Both the position numbers and the translations under genes were made by a program. Below are positions 1 to 7,876 of a stretch of DNA of 64,000 nt, piece by piece. Position 1 is the first letter of the stretch, and each line of letters opens with the position of its first letter. Source of the DNA: Staphylococcus pettenkoferi (GTDB lineage: Bacteria > Bacillota > Bacilli > Staphylococcales > Staphylococcaceae). The stretch is from NCBI RefSeq assembly GCF_026659735.1, contig NZ_JANSKK010000006.1, forward strand, positions 1 through 64,000. Reading direction: 5' to 3'. A model generated the notes under the pieces. That model was given only the letters and a program-made list of their open reading frames with translations, was not told where the DNA came from and ran no database searches.

Positions 1-55
1 CTACCTATCTTAATATGTTTACTTAGGGGACCACACTCAACTAATTCCTCTCGCT

Positions 56-175
56 GAGAGATAAACAAAAATCTATGATTTCGTAGTCTTCTCCTCACAA
101 GAAGAGTTAGGATTCATAAGATTATAAACACTTATGAAACCAGAACTCAACTGCACCTCTTAATGTGTTTTGTCT
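56..175. repeat. Dispersed structured intergenic repeat, copy 1
   Basis: The 395 bases before the first gene hold no convincing coding region. Within them, 56-95 resembles two other intergenic stretches (24840-24941 and 57589-57621), with the shared core AAATCTATGATTTCGTAGTCT. The core folds as AAATC/GATTT inside an outer GAGA/TCTC pairing. Downstream, TTCATAAG and CTTATGAA form a second hairpin, which also occurs in the 24.8 kb copy. The similarity to that copy runs over about 110 bases with gaps. Function unknown. Confidence 0.6.
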
Positions 176-395
176 ACATTACGCAGCTCAAGGAATGGAT
201 TTTCGTTGTGGTCTTGATCCCTCAAGTGTGTCGAGTCTACATTGAAAAATTACTTATTAACAGTTTAAGTTTCTACGACTACATACTATATATTCTATAA
301 CTATCCCCTTCCTTTAAATTAGCATGAATAGTATTAAAGCAATAATCACGTTGCGCTTCTTATAAATCAAGAACTCGGACTTCCCCTTCCTACGC

Positions 396-1286
396 TCACT
401 GCCTCAAGTACTCAATAAAGGTCTTTACAATTGCCTCGTTAGGCTGATTGGCATGTGTTAGCGCTGTAAAAAATACGTGATAGTTGAACGGTTCGCCCAT
501 CGGTATCACATCAATTAAATCTTGTTCAACAAAGGGATCGTTCTCTAACATCAGACTGGAAATAATACTCAGACCTAACCCTTCGGAAACCGTCCGTATT
601 AACACACCAGGATTGTTCGTGCGAAAGACGATTTGAAGACGTCCGTGTTGCGCTTCAAACTGTTTGATACTATGTTGATAAAGATTGCGATCAAACAAGA
701 CGAACGGATAGTTTTGAATTTGTTGTAAGGAAACGGAGCTTTGAAACGATAATTTCGATTTCAATGGCACGATGAGTTTGAAATCAGTAGCTAAATTCAA
801 GTCATTATCGACGATGGCGGATTTAAAAGTCTCACTCTCCCTTTTAGCTACTAATCCAATATCCACATCTTGATTCTCTACCCGTTGCAGAATGTGATCG
901 CGGTCGTCTTCCTCTACTTGAACTTCGATGTGCGGATAATCTTTCTTAAACTCAGAAAGTGCACGTGGAACAATTTGATGGAACAATGTAGGAATCGTCG
1001 CAATCTTGAGCGTTCCAGTTAATTTAGAATCTAGCGCTCGTACTTTCGTCTCTAACTTCTGTTGCGCTTCATAAATATCAAGAATATATGGAAGTAGTGT
1101 GTTCCCCATATCAGTAGGATATGTTCCTTTGCGTGAACGCTTAAATATTTTGTAACCCAGTTCATGTTCTAAATTCGCCAAAGATTGACTCAATGCGGAT
1201 TGACTAATATGTAATAATTCTGCTGAGCGAATCATGGATTCTGTTTCATAAATGGTCTTCACATACTGCATTTGTTCAAAGTTCAT
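396..1286 (-). CDS. LysR-family transcriptional regulator
   Basis: A 296-residue LysR regulator. The N-terminal winged helix-turn-helix (about residues 1-60, with the SQSALSQSLANLEHELG recognition region) is followed by a periplasmic-binding-protein-like effector domain from about residue 90. I chose the ATG at 1286 because AAAGGTGG lies just upstream; the longer reading frame adds 36 AT-rich residues without a ribosome site. It is divergent from the MFS transporter, and the two share a short control region (1287-1415), so it probably regulates that transporter and itself. The effector is not predictable from sequence. Confidence 0.9.
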   Translation of the reverse strand: MNFEQMQYVKTIYETESMIRSAELLHISQSALSQSLANLEHELGYKIFKRSRKGTYPTDMGNTLLPYILDIYEAQQKLETKVRALDSKLTGTLKIATIPTLFHQIVPRALSEFKKDYPHIEVQVEEDDRDHILQRVENQDVDIGLVAKRESETFKSAIVDNDLNLATDFKLIVPLKSKLSFQSSVSLQQIQNYPFVLFDRNLYQHSIKQFEAQHGRLQIVFRTNNPGVLIRTVSEGLGLSIISSLMLENDPFVEQDLIDVIPMGEPFNYHVFFTALTHANQPNEAIVKTFIEYLRQ

Positions 1287-1415
1287 CGTCTCTCGTCGCC
1301 ACCTTTTTATATTAGCGTTACTTATATTATAATCATTAATTCTAATTATACAATAAGTAACACTGAAGTTATAATAGATATATTGAAACTTCAAAGGAAA
1401 AAGGGCGGTATCATT

Positions 1416-2597
1416 ATGTATGATAAATTGTGGACGAAAGACTTTATCTTTATTACTTTCGTCAATTTTTTAATGTATATGATTCATTATACACTCATCG
1501 TTACCATTACCGATTTCACAATTCATCAATACCATGCTTCTGAATCTATGGGCGGTTTAGCAGCAGGTATTTTTATTATCGGTATGTTATTTGGGCGTTT
1601 AGTCGCAGGTCGCTTTATCGACCTGTTTCAACCGAAGTACTTCCTCTTGGGCGGCATTATCTTTTCAATCATTACCGTCGCATTGTACTTCACCATCAAT
1701 AGTTTACTCATCATTATGATTGTGCGTTTACTTCATGGTGTCGCATTTGGCTTTTCATCTACAGCTACAGGTGCGATATCTTCAACAATCGTGCCAGAAG
1801 ATCGTAAAGGTGAAGGCATTGGTTACTATGCCTTGAGTACAACGATTGCCGCTGCGGTGGGACCTTTCGTGGGACTCGAAATCAGTGGTAACTTAGGTTT
1901 CCAATCTAACTTCTTAGTTTGTCTCATCGTTATCGTCGTGTCTCTACTCTTTGCACTTACAGTCAACAAAGTACCTAAAGAAGAGGACGAAGTGGCAGAA
2001 GAAGCTGCGCCTGCAAGTGGGTTAGCTAAGTTTATTCAGAAAGAAGCCTTACCGATTGCGACCGTCATCGTCTTTATCGGTATCGCATATTCAAGTGTAC
2101 TTTCTTATTTAAGTATTTATACGAAACTCATCGATCTCGCGTCATTCTCTGGACTATTCTTCGTGGTTTACGCGATTACCACTTTCGTGACACGTCCAGT
2201 GACAGGTAAAGTTTATGACGCTTATGGTGAGAATAAGATTATGTACCCTGTATTAATCAGTTTCGCACTTGGATTCTTGATCCTTTCGATGTCACATGGT
2301 GCCGTATTGTTACTCATTTCAGCCATCTTTATTGGTTTAGGTTACGGTACGATTATTCCAAGTGCTCAAGCCATTGCGATTCAACAATCACCGAAGAAGA
2401 AGATTGGTTTAGCCACTTCTACATTCTACATGTTCACAGACTTCGGTGCAGGCATCGGTCCAGTATTACTTGGCTTGATTATTCCGCTTACAGGTTACCG
2501 TTCTCTTTACGTCATCATGGCTATACTCGTCGTCTTTGCGACATTACTTTACTTTATCCTTCATGGTAAAAAGGCTACACAACAACGTAGCTATTAA
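1416..2597 (+). CDS. MFS transporter
   Basis: A 393-residue major facilitator superfamily protein with about twelve hydrophobic segments. A GMLFGRLVAGRF loop after helix 2 matches the MFS motif A region, and a charged central loop (KVPKEEDEVAEEAA) separates the two halves. The start is the ATG at 1416 behind a GGAAAAAGGG purine run; an upstream in-frame extension would overlap the divergent LysR gene. MFS carriers with this layout usually export drugs or metabolites by proton antiport. The divergent LysR gene suggests substrate-induced expression. The substrate is not known. Confidence 0.88.
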   Translation: MYDKLWTKDFIFITFVNFLMYMIHYTLIVTITDFTIHQYHASESMGGLAAGIFIIGMLFGRLVAGRFIDLFQPKYFLLGGIIFSIITVALYFTINSLLIIMIVRLLHGVAFGFSSTATGAISSTIVPEDRKGEGIGYYALSTTIAAAVGPFVGLEISGNLGFQSNFLVCLIVIVVSLLFALTVNKVPKEEDEVAEEAAPASGLAKFIQKEALPIATVIVFIGIAYSSVLSYLSIYTKLIDLASFSGLFFVVYAITTFVTRPVTGKVYDAYGENKIMYPVLISFALGFLILSMSHGAVLLLISAIFIGLGYGTIIPSAQAIAIQQSPKKKIGLATSTFYMFTDFGAGIGPVLLGLIIPLTGYRSLYVIMAILVVFATLLYFILHGKKATQQRSY

Positions 2598-2621
2598 CAT
2601 CCTAACCTAATACACTACTTT

Positions 2622-2653
2622 GCCCGGCTTTAGTTTAGGGACTAGAGCCGGGC
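2622..2653 (+). terminator. Rho-independent terminator after the MFS gene
   Basis: GCCCGGCTTTAG pairs with CTAGAGCCGGGC around an eight-base loop, followed by an AT-rich tract. It lies 25 bases after the MFS stop codon. Confidence 0.8.
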
Positions 2654-2735
2654 TTATTTATAATATATGTAAAGTAGTGAGGCGCGAGGCGATTGCTATA
2701 TCAGAGAGCTTGCAACGACTATTCATCATATGTAA

Positions 2736-2766
2736 AAAGTGGTGGGACACGAAGTCCCACCACTTT
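2736..2766 (-). terminator. Terminator of the psm-beta genes
   Basis: A perfect 13-bp stem (AAAGTGGTGGGAC with GTCCCACCACTTT) has a five-base loop. Read on the minus strand it runs into a T tract, as expected for the end of the psm-beta transcript from the right. Confidence 0.85.
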
Positions 2767-2804
2767 ATTATAGTTATCGAATCATTGTATTGAAAAGCTT
2801 GAAA

Positions 2805-2936
2805 TTAGCCAAAGAAGCCAGCGATGAAGTCTACACCTTTAGCTGCAGCTTCTGCAATGCTTGTACCCATTGTAGCCCAGTCTTTGTCTAATCCTGCTTT
2901 TACTGCATCTGAAATTGCACTTACGATACCTTCCAT
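2805..2936 (-). CDS. Beta-class phenol-soluble modulin (downstream copy)
   Basis: A 43-residue peptide, [15 protein letters not shown]..., with the conserved staphylococcal PSM-beta/SLUSH core (D-W-ATMGTSI) and a C-terminal GFFG. Family members are secreted without a signal peptide through the Pmt ABC exporter and act as amphipathic surfactants in biofilm structuring and lysis. An AAAGGATG ribosome site precedes the ATG. It differs from the upstream copy at only two residues (A7 for S7 and A31 for V31). It lies 141 bases after that copy, probably in one transcript, with the terminator at 2736-2766. Confidence 0.92.
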   Translation of the reverse strand: MEGIVSAISDAVKAGLDKDWATMGTSIAEAAAKGVDFIAGFFG

Positions 2937-3077
2937 GAATAATTCATCCTTTCAAATAAATTTATTTATAATCAAGTTATTATTTACTAATCAAAATGCT
3001 TAGATGGCCGATATGAATGCTTAATTGTCCAACCCGACCATCTATGCATAGGTTGGAACTTCTTCACACTTGCGGAA

Positions 3078-3209
3078 TTAACCGAAGAAACCAGCGATGA
3101 AGTCAACGCCTTTAGCTACTGCTTCAGCGATGCTTGTTCCCATTGTAGCCCAGTCTTTATCAAGACCAGCTTTTACTGCGTCTGAGATAGAACTTACGAT
3201 ACCTTCCAT
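3078..3209 (-). CDS. Beta-class phenol-soluble modulin (promoter-proximal copy)
   Basis: A 43-residue PSM-beta peptide, [15 protein letters not shown]..., nearly identical to its downstream neighbour, so the pair is a recent tandem duplication. AAAGGGG lies just before the ATG. Between the two genes, AGATGGTCG and CGGCCATCT (minus-strand sense) can pair, giving a possible processing or attenuation hairpin. AgrA-like direct repeats lie upstream at 3288-3317. Staphylococcal psm genes are known direct AgrA targets; that it applies here is inferred. Confidence 0.92.
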   Translation of the reverse strand: MEGIVSSISDAVKAGLDKDWATMGTSIAEAVAKGVDFIAGFFG

Positions 3210-3250
3210 GATTTTCACCCCTTTCTGTTGTCTTCTGAACTGTTAACTAT

Positions 3251-3317
3251 AGTGTAAGGGATAGAATGTAACTGTGGTAAATGAGTGCCTAGATGTACAT
3301 ATAGAGTACCTAAGTGT
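3251..3317 (-). promoter_or_regulatory. Putative AgrA-box pair and promoter for psm-beta
   Basis: On the minus strand ACACTTAGG (3309-3317) and ACATCTAGG (3288-3296) are separated by exactly 12 bases, which is the spacing and general form of the paired 9-bp AgrA boxes at agr P2/P3 and psm promoters. A further ACAGTTACA lies nearer the gene, and TACACT (3251-3256) could serve as the -10. The region 3318-3762 beyond this shows only AT-rich sequence and short hairpins, with no supportable gene. Confidence 0.55.
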
Positions 3318-3762
3318 AACATTTTGGTCATAAATTACACGCTGATTATTCCAATCCGTTGATTTATGAGTAGTTATTTACTTCAAAAATGTATTTTTGC
3401 CCTTAAAATAGTTAGCGCACTTCTTAATTAAGCAAAATTTTTTCAAACTTTTTTGCTACAACTGGGTTATAGTTTAATTCTAGCTACTTATTACGGGCAT
3501 TCGTTTCTCAATATTTATATCTGCCACGCTTTGCATCATTTTGATATTAACTTCATCATAGCGCCCTGAAATCACAACATAGTGTCAACGGCGGTTTGAG
3601 ACATGGATTACTGCTTCATTGATACTATTGAAGCATAGACTCAAATCTACGCTTTATCTGCTCACCTTCAAATGGACTTTTTCATCAAAAAAGTCCGCAG
3701 ATGTTACCGAAACATCTACGAACTTAACCTGTTCTTTCATATATAACGTGCTCGAATCGCCC

Positions 3763-4356
3763 TTACATTTTACCTATCTCTTTGTAGTGAGAAAGATGTT
3801 GCGTCATATTAAATTCTTGAACGTGCCAAGTACCATCGCGAAGAGTAATCGTACTCATACTTCCATTCACTAAACTGTGGCGTGGAATCTCCATATCATG
3901 TGTACACATCGTTCTCAATAAATAATTGATCACCGCTCCATGGGAGACGACAATGACCCGACCTTGCGGATAGTGGGTTTGAATCTCATCTAACGCTCTC
4001 TGTATGCGTTGTGCCAATTGCTCTTCTGTTTCTTGTTGCGGATAAATTCGATCAGGATAAGCTGTCAGTCGCTCCTCTACTGTCATCCCCTCTGCAGTAC
4101 CGAAACTGCGCTCGATAAAGTCATCCATCTTCCGTAGAGAAACCTGTAAACGTTCTTGAATCAGCTCAGCTGTGCGATATGCGCGCCGTAAAGGACTGCT
4201 TACGATCCCTGTCCACTCTTGTTCGCTCAAAGCCTCCGCACATTCTTTCGCTTGTTGAACACCATTGGCATCAAGTTCCGTATCTGTACGCCCTTGGAGC
4301 TTCCCAAGTTGATTCCATTCCGTTTCACCATGTCTCACGAGGCAAATTTCCGTCAT
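3763..4356 (-). CDS. Histidine phosphatase family protein (phosphoglycerate mutase-like)
   Basis: A 197-residue branch-1 histidine phosphatase. The catalytic RHGE motif is at residues 8-11 (nucleophile His9), a likely acid Glu is at residue 82, and the second His is in VSHGA near residue 139. These are all the residues needed for the phosphohistidine mechanism. The size fits broad-specificity phosphatases and cobalamin-type phosphatases rather than glycolytic mutase (about 230-250). It is a single gene facing the ureohydrolase promoter. The substrate is not predictable. Confidence 0.88.
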   Translation of the reverse strand: MTEICLVRHGETEWNQLGKLQGRTDTELDANGVQQAKECAEALSEQEWTGIVSSPLRRAYRTAELIQERLQVSLRKMDDFIERSFGTAEGMTVEERLTAYPDRIYPQQETEEQLAQRIQRALDEIQTHYPQGRVIVVSHGAVINYLLRTMCTHDMEIPRHSLVNGSMSTITLRDGTWHVQEFNMTQHLSHYKEIGKM

Positions 4357-4517
4357 CCGTACACTCCCTTTCTTGCGTTATCTCTATCATAACTGTCCTG
4401 CAGTCTCTGCGACAAAGATTTCTTGTTTGATAAGCAATTTCACTCTACTTTAATTCAATAATTTCTAAATATCCATCATATCTAGTCATCATTTCAGTGT
4501 ATAGTTTTCAGATTTAT

Positions 4518-4546
4518 TTGAAAAGGCAAAGAGATAACTATATAAT
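4518..4546 (+). promoter_or_regulatory. Promoter of the ureohydrolase gene
   Basis: TTGAAA (4518-4523), a 17-base spacer and TATAAT (4541-4546) form a near-consensus sigma-A promoter 27 bases before the ATG. No guanidine-I (ykkC) riboswitch consensus is visible in 4357-4573. Confidence 0.75.
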
Positions 4547-4573
4547 AACTAACAATAAAGGAGTGGGTAGTTT

Positions 4574-5515
4574 ATGAAAAATAACATTTACGGTAATACA
4601 CCGTGCTTTTTAAATAGTAAGAACTTGGTTCAATCTGGCACTTTAGATACTGATGTCATCTTCTATGGCGCACCGTTCGAAGGTGAAAGTACTTGGGGAG
4701 ATTACACCGGCGTTGAACTCGGGCCGAAACAAATTCGTTTGAGTTCTGCGCGCTATAGTTGTTATTTACCAGAACTCAATCATATTGATGTGAGCGAACA
4801 CCTTTCACTGGGAGATGCTGGAGATGTTCCGTTCGTAGCACATAATAATGAAGAAAGTTATCACAACATCGAGAATTTTACCCAAAGCCTATGGGAAAGT
4901 GGTAAGTTCCTCGTCGGTTTCGGCGGCGAACATGGGGTGACCTATCCTATATTAAAAGCGTTGACGAATACAGGTAAGAAAGTCGGCATCATCCATCTCG
5001 ATGCACATTACGATAATATGCCTGACTACGAAGGTGAGAAGTTTGCACGCAACACACCTTTCATGCATCTTTATAAGACGGACGGCGTGCGTAATGAGAG
5101 TATTATTCACACAGGGATTCATGGTCCGCGCAATCAGCCTGAAACGGGACGCTATGCGGAGGAAGCTGGCGCGAAAACACTGACGATTAATGATATTCGT
5201 GCTGCTAAAGATTTAAAGGCTTTCGCTAGAGACATTTACGAACAGGCACAACAAGATGTCGATGTCGTGTACTTAACGATTTGTAGCGATGTCTTAGATT
5301 TCGCCTTTAATCCAGGTGGTCCAGTGGATGGCAATGGCCTCTCTTCTTTCGAATTACTCACACTCATCCACGAATTTGGCAAACTCGGTTTATGTGGGAT
5401 GGATTATGTTGAAGTCTATCCAATGAATGACGCCAATCAGAACTCTTCACATTTCGTATCTACAGCTGTATTATATGTCCTCGCTGGTCACGTCGCTTAT
5501 TTGAATAATAACTAA
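4574..5515 (+). CDS. Ureohydrolase (arginase/agmatinase family), substrate unknown
   Basis: A 313-residue arginase-fold enzyme. Metal-site motifs are GGEH (His120), DAHYD (Asp143, His145, Asp147) and, near the C-terminus, ICSDVLD (Cys237, Asp239). In the usual SxDxD motif both Asp residues bind metal; here the first position appears to be Cys. These enzymes hydrolyse guanidino or formimino groups to urea or formamide (arginine, agmatine, guanidinobutyrate, guanidine, formiminoglutamate). It is distinct from the S. aureus rocF and hutG proteins as I recall them. AAAGGAG precedes the start. The next gene, 48 bases on, is an NRAMP-like transporter, so uptake and hydrolysis may be linked. The family is certain; the substrate is not. 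Confidence 0.8.
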   Translation: MKNNIYGNTPCFLNSKNLVQSGTLDTDVIFYGAPFEGESTWGDYTGVELGPKQIRLSSARYSCYLPELNHIDVSEHLSLGDAGDVPFVAHNNEESYHNIENFTQSLWESGKFLVGFGGEHGVTYPILKALTNTGKKVGIIHLDAHYDNMPDYEGEKFARNTPFMHLYKTDGVRNESIIHTGIHGPRNQPETGRYAEEAGAKTLTINDIRAAKDLKAFARDIYEQAQQDVDVVYLTICSDVLDFAFNPGGPVDGNGLSSFELLTLIHEFGKLGLCGMDYVEVYPMNDANQNSSHFVSTAVLYVLAGHVAYLNNN

Positions 5516-5563
5516 ATATCGCGCATTCAACTATAACTCATATGCGCACAAGGGGTTGGGAGT

Positions 5564-6781
5564 ATGTTGTCTAAAGGGATTCAAATCTTGAAAGCATTGG
5601 GGCCAGGTATGATTATCACCGCTTCCTTTATCGGACCTGGTACCGTCACTACGATGACACAAAGCGGGGCTGGCTTTGGTTACAGTTTACTTTGGGCAGT
5701 CGTCTTCTCTGTAATTGCGACGATTGTCGTTCAAGAAATGATTATTCGCCTATCTTTAGTGACACGTGAAGGACTTGGGGAAGCTATTCAGTCATTGTTG
5801 AAACATAAAGTGGGTAAGCTCATTCTTGTATGGTTTATCTTAATTGTCGTAACACTCGGTTGTGCTGCCTATATTAGTGGTGACTTAATTGGAACGTCAC
5901 TCGGTGCTGCCTATCTGTTACACTTACCGAAACATATCGTCGCACCTATTATCGGTATTATTATTTTGTTAATTGGTGTGCTAGGGAATTATGATTTTTT
6001 AGAAAAAGTCATGATTGTACTGATGGTAATTATGGGACTCATCTTTATCACTACCATGATTCTCGTTCAACCTGATGTAGGTGCCGTATTTAAAGGCGCA
6101 TTTATCCCTACTGTCCCTAGTGGTTCTATGTTGACAGTTATTGCTTTAATCGGAACAACGGTAGTACCTTACAATTTCTTTATTCACTCTACTGCAGTTC
6201 ACGAACGCTTTCACAGTATCAAAGCGTTACGTTTCGCACGTTGGGATACCGTTCTCTCCATTACGATTGGTGGAATTATTTCAGCAGCGATCTTAATTTC
6301 AGCTGCAACGTTGATTCGTGGACAAGAGGTGTCTAGTGTTATTCAACTTGCGAAACCATTAGAACCTATTCTAGGTCAAGCAGCACCCTACGCGATGAGT
6401 ATTGGCTTGTTTGCCGCAGGTCTTTCTTCCGCTCTTGCTTCTCCGACAGGTGCAGCTGCTACGATTAGCAGTTTACTTGGTTGGAAAGGTGGCATGTCGA
6501 GTAAGAAATATAAGACCGTCTTTGCATGCATCATCATCGTCGGTATTATTTCTTCTGCTTTAGGATTCGAACCGCTTCAGGTGGTACTTGTCGCGCAAGC
6601 ATTAAATGGAATGATCTTGCCGATTGTTGCGATTGTGATCTTTATTATCGTCAATCGCCGTCGTCTACTCGGTAACTATGTGAATAACTGGAAATGGAAT
6701 GTGATTGGTGGACTTGTCGTTGCGGTCATTACTTTTCTCGGTGGTTATAGCTTAGTGGATGCTGTAGCGCAATTATTTTAG
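5564..6781 (+). CDS. NRAMP-like transporter lacking the canonical metal-binding motif
   Basis: A 405-residue membrane protein with about eleven helices and the NRAMP fold signature in helix 1 (LGPGMIITASFIGPGTV). Canonical Mn/Fe NRAMPs carry DPGN in helix 1 and MPH in helix 6; here these read GPGT (residues 24-27) and VPYN (about 201-204). The metal-coordinating Asp and Asn are therefore absent, so Mn import is unlikely. A GGGGTTGGGAG ribosome site precedes the ATG. It is probably cotranscribed with the ureohydrolase upstream and may carry that enzyme's substrate or a different ion. It resembles the Bacillus YcsG group of divergent NRAMPs. Confidence 0.8.
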   Translation: MLSKGIQILKALGPGMIITASFIGPGTVTTMTQSGAGFGYSLLWAVVFSVIATIVVQEMIIRLSLVTREGLGEAIQSLLKHKVGKLILVWFILIVVTLGCAAYISGDLIGTSLGAAYLLHLPKHIVAPIIGIIILLIGVLGNYDFLEKVMIVLMVIMGLIFITTMILVQPDVGAVFKGAFIPTVPSGSMLTVIALIGTTVVPYNFFIHSTAVHERFHSIKALRFARWDTVLSITIGGIISAAILISAATLIRGQEVSSVIQLAKPLEPILGQAAPYAMSIGLFAAGLSSALASPTGAAATISSLLGWKGGMSSKKYKTVFACIIIVGIISSALGFEPLQVVLVAQALNGMILPIVAIVIFIIVNRRRLLGNYVNNWKWNVIGGLVVAVITFLGGYSLVDAVAQLF

Positions 6782-6887
6782 CTTTAATTGTACCCAGCGT
6801 ATATAATGAATATAAAGAGATAGCCTTTGTTATTAAGGCACTTCGAAATATGTTACGCTACAACTACCCAGAATGGAGTGAAGATCC

Positions 6888-7064
6888 TTGCGTTCAAACA
6901 TCACGATGTTATTACTGATCATCATAGGCTGGATTCTTGGGATCACGTTAATTGTGAGTGGTTTCATCAATCACCACTACGTTGTTATGATTGTTGGTAT
7001 TGTGGGAATAATCATTAATATCTACTATTATGTTCAATATCGCCAAAGATCCAGAGAAGATTAA
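6888..7064 (+). CDS. Small two-helix membrane protein (first of three)
   Basis: A 58-residue protein starting at a TTG behind GGAGTGAAG. It has two hydrophobic segments (about residues 8-25 and 31-49) separated by INHH, then a basic and polar tail (QYRQRSRED). It shows the same plan as the next two small genes: helix, Gly-x-x-His-His turn, helix, charged tail. No function is recognised. It lies 106 bases after the NRAMP-like gene and 27 bases before the next small gene, so it is probably in one transcription unit with it. Confidence 0.68.
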   Translation: MRSNITMLLLIIIGWILGITLIVSGFINHHYVVMIVGIVGIIINIYYYVQYRQRSRED

Positions 7065-7091
7065 GAACGCTAACGAAAGGAGTTGAAGGTA

Positions 7092-7292
7092 ATGGATAAC
7101 AGTATGCTATCACCTTTAGCGACAATTGTTACGTTGATTGTGGCAATCATCATGCTCATCATGGCTTTAGTCGGTCATCATTCCGTCTTAGCCTTCTTCG
7201 CGTTAATTTTGATTCTTCTACAACTGTTTAAAGTATACGTTAATTATAAGAAGAACTTTACGCACGAGGATGATAGAGACCATATTGAATAA
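7092..7292 (+). CDS. Small two-helix membrane protein (second of three)
   Basis: A 66-residue protein. AAAGGAG (7076-7082) is well spaced from the ATG at 7092, which I prefer to the TTG at 7083. Two hydrophobic stretches flank ALVGHHSV, and the C-terminal tail (NYKKNFTHEDDRDHIE) is charged. It is about half identical to the third small protein over the helix-VGHH-helix part. A strong terminator follows at 7309-7338. Function unknown. Confidence 0.75.
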   Translation: MDNSMLSPLATIVTLIVAIIMLIMALVGHHSVLAFFALILILLQLFKVYVNYKKNFTHEDDRDHIE

Positions 7293-7308
7293 GGATTTGT
7301 GATTATTA

Positions 7309-7338
7309 AAAACTGCGCTGTAATAAGGGCGCAGTTTT
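7309..7338 (+). terminator. Rho-independent terminator
   Basis: AAAACTGCGC pairs with GCGCAGTTTT, followed by T residues. It ends the transcript of the second small membrane protein. Confidence 0.85.
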
Positions 7339-7366
7339 TCTGTATGTATATGGGTGTTAGGCAAAT

Positions 7367-7570
7367 TTGCAGGCAGCGGTGAAGTATATTTTATCACTCA
7401 TAACAATTATAGCGATTCTTATATTTATAGTAGCTCTAGTTGGCCATCATCATTTACTAACATGCTTTAGTCTGATATTAATAATACTACATGCTTTTAA
7501 ACCATTCTTTGATTATACAAAGAAGGACGAAAGACAATATAGAAAGTATGAATCATTATTTAGAAAGTGA
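7367..7570 (+). CDS. Small two-helix membrane protein (third, possibly decayed copy)
   Basis: Up to 67 residues from a TTG at 7367, or 63 from the GTG at 7379; neither has a good ribosome site. It shares ALVGHH and the following helix with the gene at 7092-7292 and is clearly a duplicate. It lies beyond a terminator and has no obvious promoter. The stop TGA at 7568 is followed in the same frame by a DUF6440-like segment. It may be a remnant. Confidence 0.5.
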   Translation: MQAAVKYILSLITIIAILIFIVALVGHHHLLTCFSLILIILHAFKPFFDYTKKDERQYRKYESLFRK

Positions 7571-7579
7571 GATGATACT

Positions 7580-7777
7580 ATCTTTGGTAAGGATAAAGAT
7601 GAAGACCGTTTCGTAACGGAGAAAGCTTCGAGTGATAAGAATGTTAGAACTTATATACTAACCGACAAAGTGACTGGAAATCAGTATTTAGCAAGTTGGA
7701 TTTCAACAGGTGGCGGTCTCACTCCCCTACTTGATGAGAATGGAAACATAAGTAAATCAGACAAATATCCTGAATAA
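7580..7777 (+). pseudogene. DUF6440-like small protein without a standard start codon
   Basis: An open frame of 65 codons begins ATC-TTT-GGT-AAG (IFGKDKDEDRF...) and contains YILTDKVTGNQYL and TGGGLTPLLDENG. It resembles the short DUF6440 family, whose members commonly begin MFGK, so the first codon appears to be ATC where ATG is expected. It follows the preceding small gene in frame, separated by TGA and three codons. It is either a start-codon mutant or translated from a rare ATC. The frame is otherwise intact, so any loss would be recent. Confidence 0.5.
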
Positions 7778-7787
7778 TTAATATAAA

Positions 7788-7871
7788 AGCTGGATTTCGT
7801 TTACCTCTATCGTTAGACTTAAGTATAAATATACTTCTTTTAACATGGGGAACGCCAACGGAATCCAGCTT
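7788..7871. terminator. Bidirectional terminator
   Basis: AAGCTGGATTTCGTT (7788-7802) pairs with AACGGAATCCAGCTT (7857-7871) around a long loop that contains a second hairpin (AAGTATAAATATACTT). A T tract follows on the plus strand. It lies between the DUF6440-like frame and the convergent amidohydrolase. Confidence 0.7.
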
Positions 7872-7876
7872 CTTTT

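Noticed and set aside
4357..4573. Guanidine-I (ykkC) riboswitch before the ureohydrolase
   Set aside because: The conserved ykkC blocks are not visible; a plain sigma-A promoter is.
6827..7018. Plus-strand frame of 63 codons overlapping the first small membrane protein
   Set aside because: It is Cys/His/Trp-rich without hydrophobic pattern or ribosome site; the other frame gives a credible two-helix protein with GGAGTG before it.
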